Source: Stereocaulon alpinum
Taxonomy: Eukaryota; Ascomycota; Lecanoromycetes; Lecanorales; Stereocaulaceae
Assembly (NCBI GenBank): GCA_018257865.1
Contig: JAEUBA010000066.1
Span: 1-64,000 of the forward strand
DNA: 64,000 bases
Direction: 5' to 3'
The notes under the pieces were generated by a model. It saw only the letters and a list, made by a program, of their open reading frames with translations, did no database searches and was not told the origin of the DNA. Of the stretch, positions 55,066 to 64,000 are shown piece by piece. Positions within the stretch are counted from its first letter, which is position 1, and every line of letters begins with the position of its first letter. The translations under genes and the position numbers were made by a program.

Positions 55066-56491
55066 ATGGCGAGTTCAGATACTCACAACTTCTCTTCTTC
55101 GTCTCCTCGTACGTTTTCATGAAGCTTGCAAGTTTCTTTGGCGCTGAAATTCCCAGACCGTCTTCCCACGTTGTCTGCTTCTCAAGCGCTGCAAGATCTT
55201 AGCTCAACACCCAGAAGACCAATATCGACCGGCCTAGCAAGCCTCGATTCTGTACTCCAGGGCAGAGGCCATGATGCCTCGAGCCCGGATGCGATTCCAG
55301 GTGGCATCTCACGGGGAGAAGTGACAGAGGTCTATGGTCCGCCTGGAGTTGGCAAAACAGCCATTGCGTACGTCATGGCATTCCAAGCTTCTGTCCATTT
55401 GCTCGGGCAATACTTCCAAAAAACTTCTAGCTAGTCCCGGCAAGCTGACACTACGAATGCCCTTAGCATGCAGATTGCAGCCAGTGTGTTACATTCCAGT
55501 GGGTCAGTCGTCTGGGTAGGTAAGAGATTCGTCAGGCATTGCACTTGTCGTGAACACGCAAGAGACTACGCTCTAATTCTGCAAGTGACAGATGCGGCGT
55601 ACAGAGTTGTAGGCTCACGACTTAATGAATTCATCTCCGGCTTTTCGAGCTCTCCAAGGCAACTTGCAGCAAGTTCGCAGTCCGCGGACGACACCAGTGC
55701 ATTGCTTGACAAGTTCCACCATTTCACCACGCCAACGTTACCACACTTACTGGCTCTCCTCACACATCAGTCGACATCTTTTCCTCCACAAAATGTGGCT
55801 CTCATAGTCATCGACTCGGTGTCTACATTGTTTGCCCTCGCTTTTCCTAAGACATTGGACAGCCAAGACAATTTACAGACACCAGCCAAGAAAAGTGACG
55901 CAGCACAATGGGCGGCAGGCCGAAGATGGATGGTGATGGGCGATTTTTTGTCGAAGATTAGCAGACTAGCAGCAACCAGGAATATTGCGGTTCTACTGAC
56001 GAGCCAGACTACGACAAGAATCAGATACGAATCGGGCGCGGTGCTGCATCCCGCCATCTCAGGAACAGCATGGGACAATGGGATAGGTACTCGCCTAGTC
56101 TTATTCAGAGATTGGATGTTTCAGACAACACAAGGGACCAGTAGCCAAGGAGGGTATGTGCCAAATGTGAGATATGCTGGCTTAGTGAAAGCCAAAGGCG
56201 TATTCTACGAAGGCGTCGGTAAGATAACGACATTTAAGATTGAAAAGGTGAGCTTCGCTCCATAACGCAATGCTGTGTTGCTAAGACAGACAGTCTGGAC
56301 TTCGCGAAATCAATATAGAACGTGCCGAGATCAAGTTGAAATGTCCACCGCTTCTGCCGCCTACATCGATGAAACGCAAGCGAGGAGAAATTGCTGATAG
56401 CGAGTCAGAAGATGGAGAAGCACCATCTGACGAGGAGTTTGGCTGGGCTGCGGACGATGATCCTATCAACTCTGAGGCCCTGCTTGACTGA
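55066..56491 (+). CDS. RecA-family DNA repair protein, Rad51 paralogue
   Basis: Five exons, 55066..55108, 55157..55367, 55467..55519, 55592..56247 and 56294..56491, give 386 aa; introns of 48, 99, 72 and 46 bp all keep frame. Walker A is GPPGVGKT at 75-82, preceded by STGLASLDSVLQG, the typical Rad51-paralogue lead-in. Walker B is in VALIVIDSVSTLF. ISGTAWDNGIGTRLVLFRDW covers the conserved C-terminal strand region. The last exon adds an acidic, lysine-flanked tail (KRKRGEIADSESEDGEAPSDEEFGW). The absence of an N-terminal Rad51 helix-hairpin domain fits Rad55-like or other paralogues that help load Rad51 during recombination. Which paralogue it is cannot be decided by eye. Confidence 0.85.
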
Positions 56492-57198
56492 GGTTGTCCA
56501 TTGATATCGTGGTACTCTTCCCTCGCCTGGGCACGCGAAAGAGGATCTATGTCAAAAGCTATCTTCAAAACCCTAGACAAATCGACAAATTTGCTTTCTC
56601 GATTTCGCTTCCCATTCAACGCAGCCTACACGCCCGACTGCATCTTGTCAGAGAGCGAAAATTGAGAGATGAGGCACTGTGTCAAGGAAATTGTCTGGAT
56701 GACCCTTGTCTATTTGTGCTTGTCTTGGAACACACTTCCGACTAGCCGCAGGTGTTTGCGACTTGAGCCGCAGAATTGCTTGGTGTTCGGCAATAACTAC
56801 TCCCCAGGCATCACTCAACCCCAACAACAGACGATCTCCCCATACATGACTTATTAATGGGAGGGCCACGCTATGATCTAGATACTCGCAATGGACATTG
56901 ACAGGATTAAGCGGTTCATTGACGGATTAACTGCGTGCTTCTACGGAGGAGCCGTTTAAACTATGTCAAAGCATGCTCCGTTACACGCTTGTCTGAGACA
57001 TTGTAAACGCAATTCTAAGACATCATGGGTTCATTCAGGAACAGCCGCTGCAAAACAGTAGTTGAGCGGTGGTCATTCGGCATACCGAAGCCGTGCTAAG
57101 GACAAGTGGTACCTATTGAATATAAATACTCGACACCCAGCCCAGATCCATCACTCGAGAAGGTCCTTGAACCTTTTCCACACCGTTCGCCGAGCCCC
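56492..57198. other. intergenic
   Basis: No supported gene. It includes the promoter of the next secreted-protein gene. Confidence 0.5.
57121..57128 (+). promoter_or_regulatory. TATA box of small secreted protein B
   Basis: TATAAATA, an exact consensus, lies 78 bases upstream of ATG 57199. Confidence 0.5.
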
Positions 57199-57720
57199 AT
57201 GACGCTCATAGCCCTCTACATCTTCTTCCTCAACCACCTTCTCTCCGCAGCTCGCTCGGATAACGTCACCTCACCAGTAACAGGATGCCTGACAGTCCCA
57301 GCCCTGCTCGAACACCCAGAGGACTGCATGAACATAATCGGTAGTCTCAATTTCCAACCTGTGGGCGGTGAACCCCGTCCTTGGGGTATGGAAGGCAACA
57401 TTTCCACAAAACTTCCTCAAACAGTCGCCGCATACGGGAATTGCGAGCTGCTCCTCCAAAAGACAGAAGCATGGCACTCTCCTCCGCCGAGTTTCGCGCT
57501 AGCGGATTACGATGAGGAGTTTCTGAATCTATATTACGACTGCGTTGAAAGTGGGCCAAGGCGAGGGGGAAAAGTAAGGATTGGACCTGGCGGTGGGATT
57601 GTGGCTACGCTTTGGACAGGGGAATTCCACGGGGTTGCCAACGGCACTGTACATGACAATACCAATGGGCCTGCGAAGAGTCTTGTGTACGGCGCCGTAA
57701 GTAGTGCTGCGGTCGCATGA
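57199..57720 (+). CDS. small secreted cysteine protein B
   Basis: ATG 57199 gives 173 aa; the frame is open to 57106, but this Met starts a signal peptide (MTLIALYIFFLNHLLSAARS). The mature part has four cysteines: TGCLTV, EDCMNI, GNCELLL and YDCVESG, with the same C - C - C-x-(L/V) - C order as protein A. After the last Cys it has a glycine-rich GGKVRIGPGGGIVATLWTGE, matching the GG..G module of this fungal family. Two sequons (NVT, NIS) are near the N-terminus. Single exon, with its own TATA box. Function unknown; secretion is inferred. Confidence 0.7.
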   Translation: MTLIALYIFFLNHLLSAARSDNVTSPVTGCLTVPALLEHPEDCMNIIGSLNFQPVGGEPRPWGMEGNISTKLPQTVAAYGNCELLLQKTEAWHSPPPSFALADYDEEFLNLYYDCVESGPRRGGKVRIGPGGGIVATLWTGEFHGVANGTVHDNTNGPAKSLVYGAVSSAAVA

Positions 57721-58514
57721 GCTTTGTGATCATGAAATTGTTGAGGAACAACCCGGAAGTCATCAATACATCAAATTACATTCTTCTGGAACTCTCAGTC
57801 ACTACGTAAATGCAATATTCTTGACCGAATTTTCTTTCTCGAGGAGAAGAATATCAATAACATCAGGACTGAATTTTTGCTTTCGGATGCGAGCGAATTG
57901 CAATTGACGACGGACAATCAGCTTAGGGGCATCGTGGAGGAATTTTGGACTACAAAAGCTGAAGGCCATCCCAAACGCAACATTCTTGCTCTATGACGAT
58001 GTTACCCCTTGGAAACAAACGCAGCTATGAAGCCAGATGCAGCTATGGATCTTCGTCCGGATCTGAGTCTGCTTGAATCCAAACCGCCTCGCCGCTTTCT
58101 GGTATGCATGGCCCGAAAGCAACAAACGGCAATCGATCAATATAGACCCTTCCCACATGCGTCTGGACTACTCTTCTGCCTCTGCGCCAACATTTCTACC
58201 TTTACCATCTCGACCTTGCCTTCTCAAGCGGAGGGTAAAGCCATGGTTGTGTCGCTAATTCCTCTCATTGGGAACCGGAACTTGCGCTTCCTCAAGCCGC
58301 AAGCGTTCGCGTGGTGTGGCTAAATTCGTACATGCGCCCTCGCGTCTCAGCTGGCTCCTGGGTACCGGAACTTCCATGCAGGGATCGACGTATGCTACTG
58401 AAGAGATGTATGATAAGGAACAAAGGCACTCAGACCGCTGGTTATGTGGGACACACAAGAAGGCACTACCTACACAGCCCTTCCCAGCTCAGTGAACTAA
58501 CTCACTCACTCATC
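57721..58514. other. intergenic
   Basis: No supported gene. Frames at 58009-58323 have no signal peptide or domain. Confidence 0.5.
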
Positions 58515-58988
58515 ATGCACCTCCCGCAAGCATTTCTCCTCGTCCTTTATCACGCTTTCGCAATCACATCCCTCACCATCGACACAACCCCCACCCGAAA
58601 CCTAACAGACCGCCAAATAATCTGCCACACCCCCTCTCCCCCCCTCCAGCCTCTCGTCCTCTCCGCCTGCCCCTACGCCGCCCTCGTAGCCTGCCGCATC
58701 CTCTCCCACCCAACCCCGCACACCCCACGCAGAAACTTCTGGACCTGGACCAACGTCGCCGGCTGCTGTGCAGCATTCTACGTCCCGGAGTCAGTGGGGC
58801 CGGAAGTGCTTCCGGAGATGGATGAGTGTAGGGAGGTGTTTGAACGGATGGTCGAGATGTGTGGGTGGAGGGGGGTGGAAAATGTGGGGGGGGTTAATGT
58901 GGGGGTTTTGCCGGGGGGAGGGGGGGATGGGACGGGGGTGCAGGAGGGGGGGGTTAGGTTGTTGGTCGCTAGGAGGGAGCTTCTTTGA
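58515..58988 (+). CDS. small secreted cysteine protein C (paralogue of D)
   Basis: ATG 58515 gives 157 aa with signal peptide MHLPQAFLLVLYHAFAITSL. The mature part contains IICHTP, SACPYAALVACRILSH, FWTW, GCCAAFYVPES and DECREVFERMVEMCGW. It aligns with protein D, encoded head-on at 59178-59744, over the C-x5-8-C-R-x-L-S, W-T-W, C-A-x-x-Y-x-P and C-x-E/R..C blocks. The C-terminus is glycine-rich (VLPGGGGDGTG). Base composition is extreme: 27 C and 4 G in 58561-58620 but 37 G and 2 C in 58861-58920. Function unknown. Confidence 0.65.
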   Translation: MHLPQAFLLVLYHAFAITSLTIDTTPTRNLTDRQIICHTPSPPLQPLVLSACPYAALVACRILSHPTPHTPRRNFWTWTNVAGCCAAFYVPESVGPEVLPEMDECREVFERMVEMCGWRGVENVGGVNVGVLPGGGGDGTGVQEGGVRLLVARRELL

Positions 58989-59177
58989 TGGTATACTGAC
59001 GGATTGTTTGTAGATATAGAGGGTTTGATGGGGTTAGTGGAGGGGGTGTGAGTGGTTTCTAGATCACGGGTGGAACCCTGCATTAGACTTGCACGTGTTG
59101 ACATGCTCGTCGTGATCAAAGCTTGCAGTTACATCGATCAAGTAGTTAGCATTGCACATCATGCCTGTCTACCTACA

Positions 59178-59744
59178 TCAACGATTCAAAGCCACACTAG
59201 CAACGATATAACTCGGCCACCCTACATTCCACTCCGTTCCCGGCCCCCAAGCATCCGGCAATCTGTTCACATTAAGAGTAGCAACATTCTGCCCCTCCTG
59301 TTCCGGCACACACCTCTGCACCATCGGCTCATAAATCAGCTCAACACAATCCCTCTCCGCCGGAACGCGTTCACGAAGCGTATCGCTCGGAATCCAATAG
59401 GCAACCGCGCAGTGCTGGAAAGAGGGCCGCTCGATCCATGTCCATTGATCTCTGGGGAGGCTGGAAAAGGGAGTGTTAGATAGGCGGCGGCAGGCTGTTG
59501 CGGCGGCACGGGTGCAGGAGCGGGGGTCTATGGGTACGGTTAGGGGGGGGTCGGTGGCTTTGCATTCTATTCTTATGTCTGTGAGGTGTGGGGGCCGGGT
59601 GCTGTTTGATGCGGGGGTGTGGTGGATGTTGTTGTATGTATTTTCGTATGGCGCTAGTAAGATCGTTGGAGAGGTGTCGATGACGATGGATGAGACAGCG
59701 ACAACGTAGACTGTTATACAAAGGAAGATCTTGCATTGATCCAT
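59178..59744 (-). CDS. small secreted cysteine protein D (paralogue of C)
   Basis: Start at ATG 59744 (MDQCKIFLCITVYVVAVSS, a signal peptide) gives 188 aa; a Met at 59762 would add six residues. Cysteines: RIECKATD, RSCTRAAATACRRLSN, QHCAVAYWIPSD, RDCVELIYEPMVQRC. Shared with protein C are CR-x-LSNTP, WTW, CA-x-x-Y-x-P and the last two Cys. The C-terminus adds NVNRLPDAWGPGTEWNVGWP. The gene converges on gene C with 189 bp between stop codons, so the pair looks like an inverted duplication that has diverged. Function unknown. Confidence 0.7.
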   Translation of the reverse strand: MDQCKIFLCITVYVVAVSSIVIDTSPTILLAPYENTYNNIHHTPASNSTRPPHLTDIRIECKATDPPLTVPIDPRSCTRAAATACRRLSNTPFSSLPRDQWTWIERPSFQHCAVAYWIPSDTLRERVPAERDCVELIYEPMVQRCVPEQEGQNVATLNVNRLPDAWGPGTEWNVGWPSYIVASVALNR

Positions 59745-60026
59745 GGTGATTGCGAATGTCAAAGGGCGGGACGAGAGGCGGGAAACAATGCCAACGAACA
59801 GGCCGATACCAAGTACAATAACATATGAGAATTCTTATTCAACAATTCACAAGTGACACTAAGGCTCAGAAAGCGAGTGCTTTTGATGTTCTCCTCGTTA
59901 CTCAGTGAGATCCTCCCCACGTACGTTGCATATCTCTGCGGAAGGTGTAGAATTGAATGTCGCGTGTACCACAATTTGGCGGGATCCCGTGAGCATTTCG
60001 CGGCTGCAAGAAGCCTTCTCCCCCTG

Positions 60027-60048
60027 GCCAGTCGGCCAGCCGACTGGC
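60027..60048. promoter_or_regulatory. perfect 9-bp inverted repeat with CGG-N4-CCG core
   Basis: GCCAGTCGG and its exact reverse complement flank CCAG. CGG/CCG everted or inverted half-sites are the usual targets of Zn2Cys6 transcription factors. The site lies about 285 bases upstream of the start of secreted protein D. Function as an operator is inference; it could also form a small hairpin. Confidence 0.4.
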
Positions 60049-61502
60049 ACAAAGCTTTGCCGCCCCGCAATCTATGTAAGAAATGTCACGCTGAAGATAG
60101 GTCCGAGTCGGCCCGAGAGGCGTGATCATTGACAGATGAGTGTGTTGGTGCATTATCTAGATGGACGCAAGATTGCGAAGCTGCTACCATTTTCGAGAGA
60201 TGTATTTGCAAGTATTGCTCCTCCATTGCTTCTCCCTACCCCGTTCCTCGTTTCCTTTTTTTGGGCCGTACGGATCGATTGGCTTGAGACCCGTGGTAAT
60301 CCTGCTTTTGGCGGAAATAGCGAAGCTTCGGATGGGAATAGGCGCGAGTGACCGGAAGCTGGCTTAGAACCCAATGGTCCTCTGTTCTTGGCAAAAGTAT
60401 CACGACCCAGAATTGGATTAATTACGAGCGATAAGGGGAAAGAATGAAAGGAAGTGGTTGCGGAAGGGCAGTGCCCAAGTGCGTGGACAGATGGACAGTC
60501 TAGAAGCAGGCTCGAATTGACCGCCATGGTAAGACGTGGACCAAGAAGCACATTGCTTGGAAATCAAGATACTCTTACTTTTGCCAAACAGCACAGTATC
60601 CAGCAGATCGGTCATAGGAGATGCAAGAGGAAGACAAGGATGACTTGGGAAGGATAGAATTCCGGAAGATAGACAAAAAGCGGCAAGCTGAGCCCGTAAT
60701 GAGCCTAGAATGCGAGAGCTGGATCACAGGAATATGAACGGCGTGAGACAAGAGCTCGTGGCATTTGTGGACACTGCTCGTGTGGATGTGTCAAAGTTTC
60801 TTGGTATGACTCGTGCTGAGCGCATTCTCGGCTGTCTAACTGCAGGCTTCAATTCCTGGACGTCCCCCTCGGACGGTAACGACCCACAGGCACAATTCCA
60901 TTAAGCTCATTGTCGGGTGCTTTCCATAATTTTCGTAGGTTCCCAGTTGTCCGGTCCCATGCAGCCACGAATTTCCAGGTTATCTCGCTTGTGATGTGGT
61001 ATGTAGGTTCTGCTGGGAAATGTCAGGCTTGCAGGACGGGTTGCCAATAAGCGAAGAGAGAGCGCCACCAAGTCGCAGAAGCCCAGAAGAGACATGCGAA
61101 CGCTTTTACTTCCGAACGGCAGGGATTATGATGCTGCGTACAGAAAGTCGTACATGAATCACACCTCTAGTTTAATGTTTCCTTGTTTCTGTCAACATAA
61201 CGGTCGTCCACTTGTTGTTGGGGATTACACTTCTCGATCAGCTATCATGCAGTCTCCGCACGCAATGTAAGATAGGAAATGCTGAAGCTGTAAGCTGCAG
61301 GTGCATGGTAAGTTTTCTGCAGGAGTGTGTGGAAAGCCAGGAGAAGGACAGGTGGTGCATGATCTGAAAACGCTGAGCAGCAGTGGAGGAGGTCATGAGC
61401 AGAGATGCGTGGATGGTCAAGAGAAATGAGGGCGCGGGAAATCCGGGTTGAGAGGAACCTTTTTGATGTTTTTGTTGGCAAGTCTTTCTTCAATTGTCAT
61501 CA

Positions 61503-61534
61503 TTTCTCTGTTTCTCTGTTTCTCTGATTCTCTG
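61503..61534. repeat. 8-bp tandem repeat (TTTCTCTG), four units
   Basis: Three exact units and a fourth with A at its first base. Confidence 0.8.
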
Positions 61535-63796
61535 CGGGTGTCTGACTTATCAGTTGGTGATATTGCTCACGTTGTTCCATCATGTGGTCGCCAACCGATG
61601 TACTTCTGTACTTCTTCACCCTAATTTGAGACGGAGATATGCCAAGCTCGCTAATTCTATCGCTAATTCTATCTCGATACTGTACGAGCTGATCCCCACG
61701 ATCCCCTAAGTTGGAACTAATGGAAAGCGGGTCGCATGACAGTAGGCCCACTAGTTCCACCAAACACCAAACACCAAACCTGGTGACGACAGTCGACTTC
61801 CAGCCACAAAGGGGTAGACGTCAGACTCACAGTATAGTCATTTGTCGGGTGTAGCCGGGGATCATTTCCTATTTGGCCTCTGATAAGCTAAGGCCAACTA
61901 GGCCAACTTGGCCAAGCGAGAAGCTAACTCCAGACTCCGGCCCTCTGGGTGGAGCCCCAACTTCCCGGGGGTTCTAGGCCTCCTCGCACGCAATTTCCCC
62001 ACGATAAGCTACTGGCTCCACTATATTCCAAGTCCAAAGACCCTTGAAGATAAGGGGCTTTCCCCACACAGCCCAAGCCACGATGCCAAGTTCCCAGGCG
62101 CACATCCTCGGAGATGACCCGTAGCTAGAGCGCCCGAGGTACACAGACTCAGCCTGGGTGTCACATTGCCCCGAAGGCATTCATAGTAAACAACCTCCTG
62201 AGTCTGCTGACTCCTTTTCGGCGAATTTATCATGTTTCAAAGCAAGCACAGCCTCCTCATCCGCCCAAAGTTCAGGTACACAAATCACGCGCAAGGGTGC
62301 AAGGGGGCAATGTTGATTATGCGTGATGCGAACATGCCACGCGCAATGTACTCGTTGCCCAACTCGTCCAATCCCCACGCCTGCCAATTCCCAACAGAGC
62401 GCTTCTGGTCCCGAAACACCCCACGCTAGGAATAGCTCCACCCCGGAATTGCCTCACCACCAAACGACCGCCCCGCGGGTAATCCATTCCACGTCCCCGA
62501 CCGCCCCAACTAACTGTACGCCTTTTTCGCCTGCAGAAAAAGCGCCCGACATCAGTAGCAGAGCCAAGGGTTGTCGTGTACCCCACACCAACTTATGCAC
62601 CTCTGAATCCCCAGACTCGGTGGCCAACGTATCGTTGATTTTGCTCTCCCCCCTATTCAGCCTTCTGGGTGCCCCATGCGTTGAGTCTTAATAGTGACTC
62701 CGTGACATTCGCATGACGAGATAGATAATGTCGGTGAAGCCGGGTATAGGTTGGTAAGAGGGCTTAGACTTTTGCCCAACAAGTAGTCGAGTGACTCTGT
62801 GAAAGACGTTTTCCATGTGCGATACCCCACGCCGATAGTGCAAGTTCTAGGACCCTTAATCCCTCCAAGCTCCAAGTGTCCACATCATCCCGTGCCTCAT
62901 TCCTCCGGGGGACCGGGCGGACACTTTCCCGATTATCATGGATCTATTCTTTCGGTCTCACTTGCATCGGATAGCCAGTAGAGTGGCATGCTTTGTTGGT
63001 ATCGAAACTCATTAAACAGGATGATACCGTAGTGAGCCCGGCGGATGCCTATCTGCCGTTGAGGTACGTCGCCCCCAATCATACCAACCATACAGACCAT
63101 AGTCAGGTACCACGTTTTACCAAGGCTGAGGTCTGCATGTCGTGTCCGATAAGCCCCACAAATTTCCCCAAGGTTCCAATAAATGAAAGACACGCCCACA
63201 CACTCGGGCCAGCGCACACGTCCTGTCAGCGTCCACCTTCATATACTTCCAGACACTCTGTGTGCAGGCCGAGGCTTTAACTTTAGATAGTACCGCACTC
63301 TTCTGCAACGTACTCGGCTGCTCAACATTCTGACATTTCGGCACACATTGCTGCTGTCTATTCAACTCGCCTTTACTTTCCACCGACTTCACTCCGGGTT
63401 CATCATCACAAATCATCTTCGTCTGGGAAGGTTGTTCCAAACGCGCAGAAGACAAGTCGGAACAGCAGCCACCAAGCAGAGTCAAAGTCTAAACCTGTTT
63501 CCTGGAAGGCATCTCACCAAGCAAGAAATCCAGAAGGAAGAGGCGTTGCGCTCTGCCGCAGCTTTATGCCAACGTGCAAAACGTCAAAGACAAGAAGACA
63601 AAAAGACCTTTTGCATAAGACTACTCGACATAAGACTACTCGACCACCAACACAGCAGATCATTTTACTACAAATTAGCCTTGAGGATCGCCAGTTACTG
63701 TTGAGCTTTACAAAACTTACAAGCTTTGATTGACCGGCAAACCTTACGAACCTGGCGGAGGAAGTAGCGACGACGGACCCTTCTCCTTCTCCCGTG

Positions 63797-63820
63797 CCCT
63801 TGCCCTTGCCCTTGCCCTTG
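63797..63820. repeat. hexanucleotide repeat (CCCTTG), four units
   Basis: Four perfect units. On the minus strand they read as GGCAAG and encode Gly-Lys or Ala-Arg repeats in short frames. Confidence 0.85.
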
Positions 63821-64000
63821 GCCACGTTGTTGCTGGTACCAGTGACGTTGCATGCACCAACAGCTTACCTATCAACCGAAGCTGGAGAACATCTAAATTG
63901 GGACGCTTCCCCACAAAGTCGGAGTCCCTCGGTGCCTGGATTGATTTCATCTCCTTTGCAAGAACGGTGGCACCAGCTTTGACTTCCATTCATCCACTCA

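Larger units (their letters stand above)
59763..64000. other. gene-poor end of window
   Basis: No convincing gene in about 4.2 kb. Short frames overlap on both strands without domains. Minus-strand frames near 63720-63989 start MEVKAGATVLAKEM, and the other runs through lysine/glycine repeats caused by a hexanucleotide repeat; they might be a gene cut by the window edge, but splice sites do not join them in frame. Imperfect GGCCAACT direct repeats occur at about 61890-61915. Confidence 0.4.

Noticed and set aside
55109..55132. 24-bp micro-intron in the Rad51 paralogue
   Set aside because: It would keep frame, but a 48-bp intron from the same donor to the CAG at 55156 also keeps frame and has normal size.
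63744..63989. partial gene at the right edge
   Set aside because: The start is plausible, but no splice pair joins its two candidate frames, and the Lys/Gly and Ala/Arg runs come from a hexanucleotide repeat.

Overview
The window looks like nuclear DNA of a filamentous ascomycete, most likely a dothideomycete (Pleosporales-type). Evidence: dispersed genes on both strands, many introns of 46-114 bp with GT..AG ends and CTAAC-like branch points, typical fungal families (rhodopsin-domain membrane protein, UapA-type purine permease, small secreted cysteine proteins, F-box proteins), and AT-rich blocks with the C-to-T signature expected of repeat-induced point mutation (RIP). No rRNA, tRNA or CRISPR array was found. 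The species assignment is inference.

Layout. 1-1485 is a transposon relic whose first 123 bases recur at 39598-39720. 1.5-3.2 kb holds a two-exon gene joining UBA-like helical repeats to a caspase-like His/Cys domain, apparently cut short by the relic. 4.4-14.7 kb holds a cupin-like gene with an in-frame stop, a seven-helix rhodopsin-domain protein, an F-box protein, a phosphatidylserine decarboxylase-like pseudogene lacking its middle third, and an adjacent RpiB-like / TIM-like pair that matches the two isomerases of erythritol catabolism. 17.6-32 kb holds a secreted metallo-beta-lactamase-fold protein, a secreted lysozyme/SLT-like protein, acyl-CoA-binding protein, Tdp1, a Golgi-type membrane protein and an uncharacterised 168-aa gene. 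A P1B copper-type ATPase (33.2-36.1 kb) lies beside a complete but RIP-mutated Ty1/copia element (36850-43467, two 217-bp LTRs, target-site duplication GTAGC), itself carrying a 1.19-kb nested insertion. 43.7-64 kb holds a broken APH-type kinase gene, an alpha/beta hydrolase, a CHIP-type TPR/U-box ubiquitin ligase, a Nudix hydrolase, an NCS2 purine permease, a MOSC protein, a RecA/Rad51 paralogue and four small secreted protein genes, two of them convergent paralogues. The last 4 kb holds no convincing gene.

The genes are mostly independent housekeeping or accessory loci rather than one cluster. Functional links visible in sequence are the two isomerases (same pathway), Tdp1 and the Rad51 paralogue (both DNA repair, but 28 kb apart) and the secreted-protein group at 57-60 kb. 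Exon structures were worked out by eye from reading frame plus splice signals. A window-wide oddity is that many genes are C-rich in the 5' half of the coding strand and G-rich in the 3' half, with an abrupt switch inside the gene.
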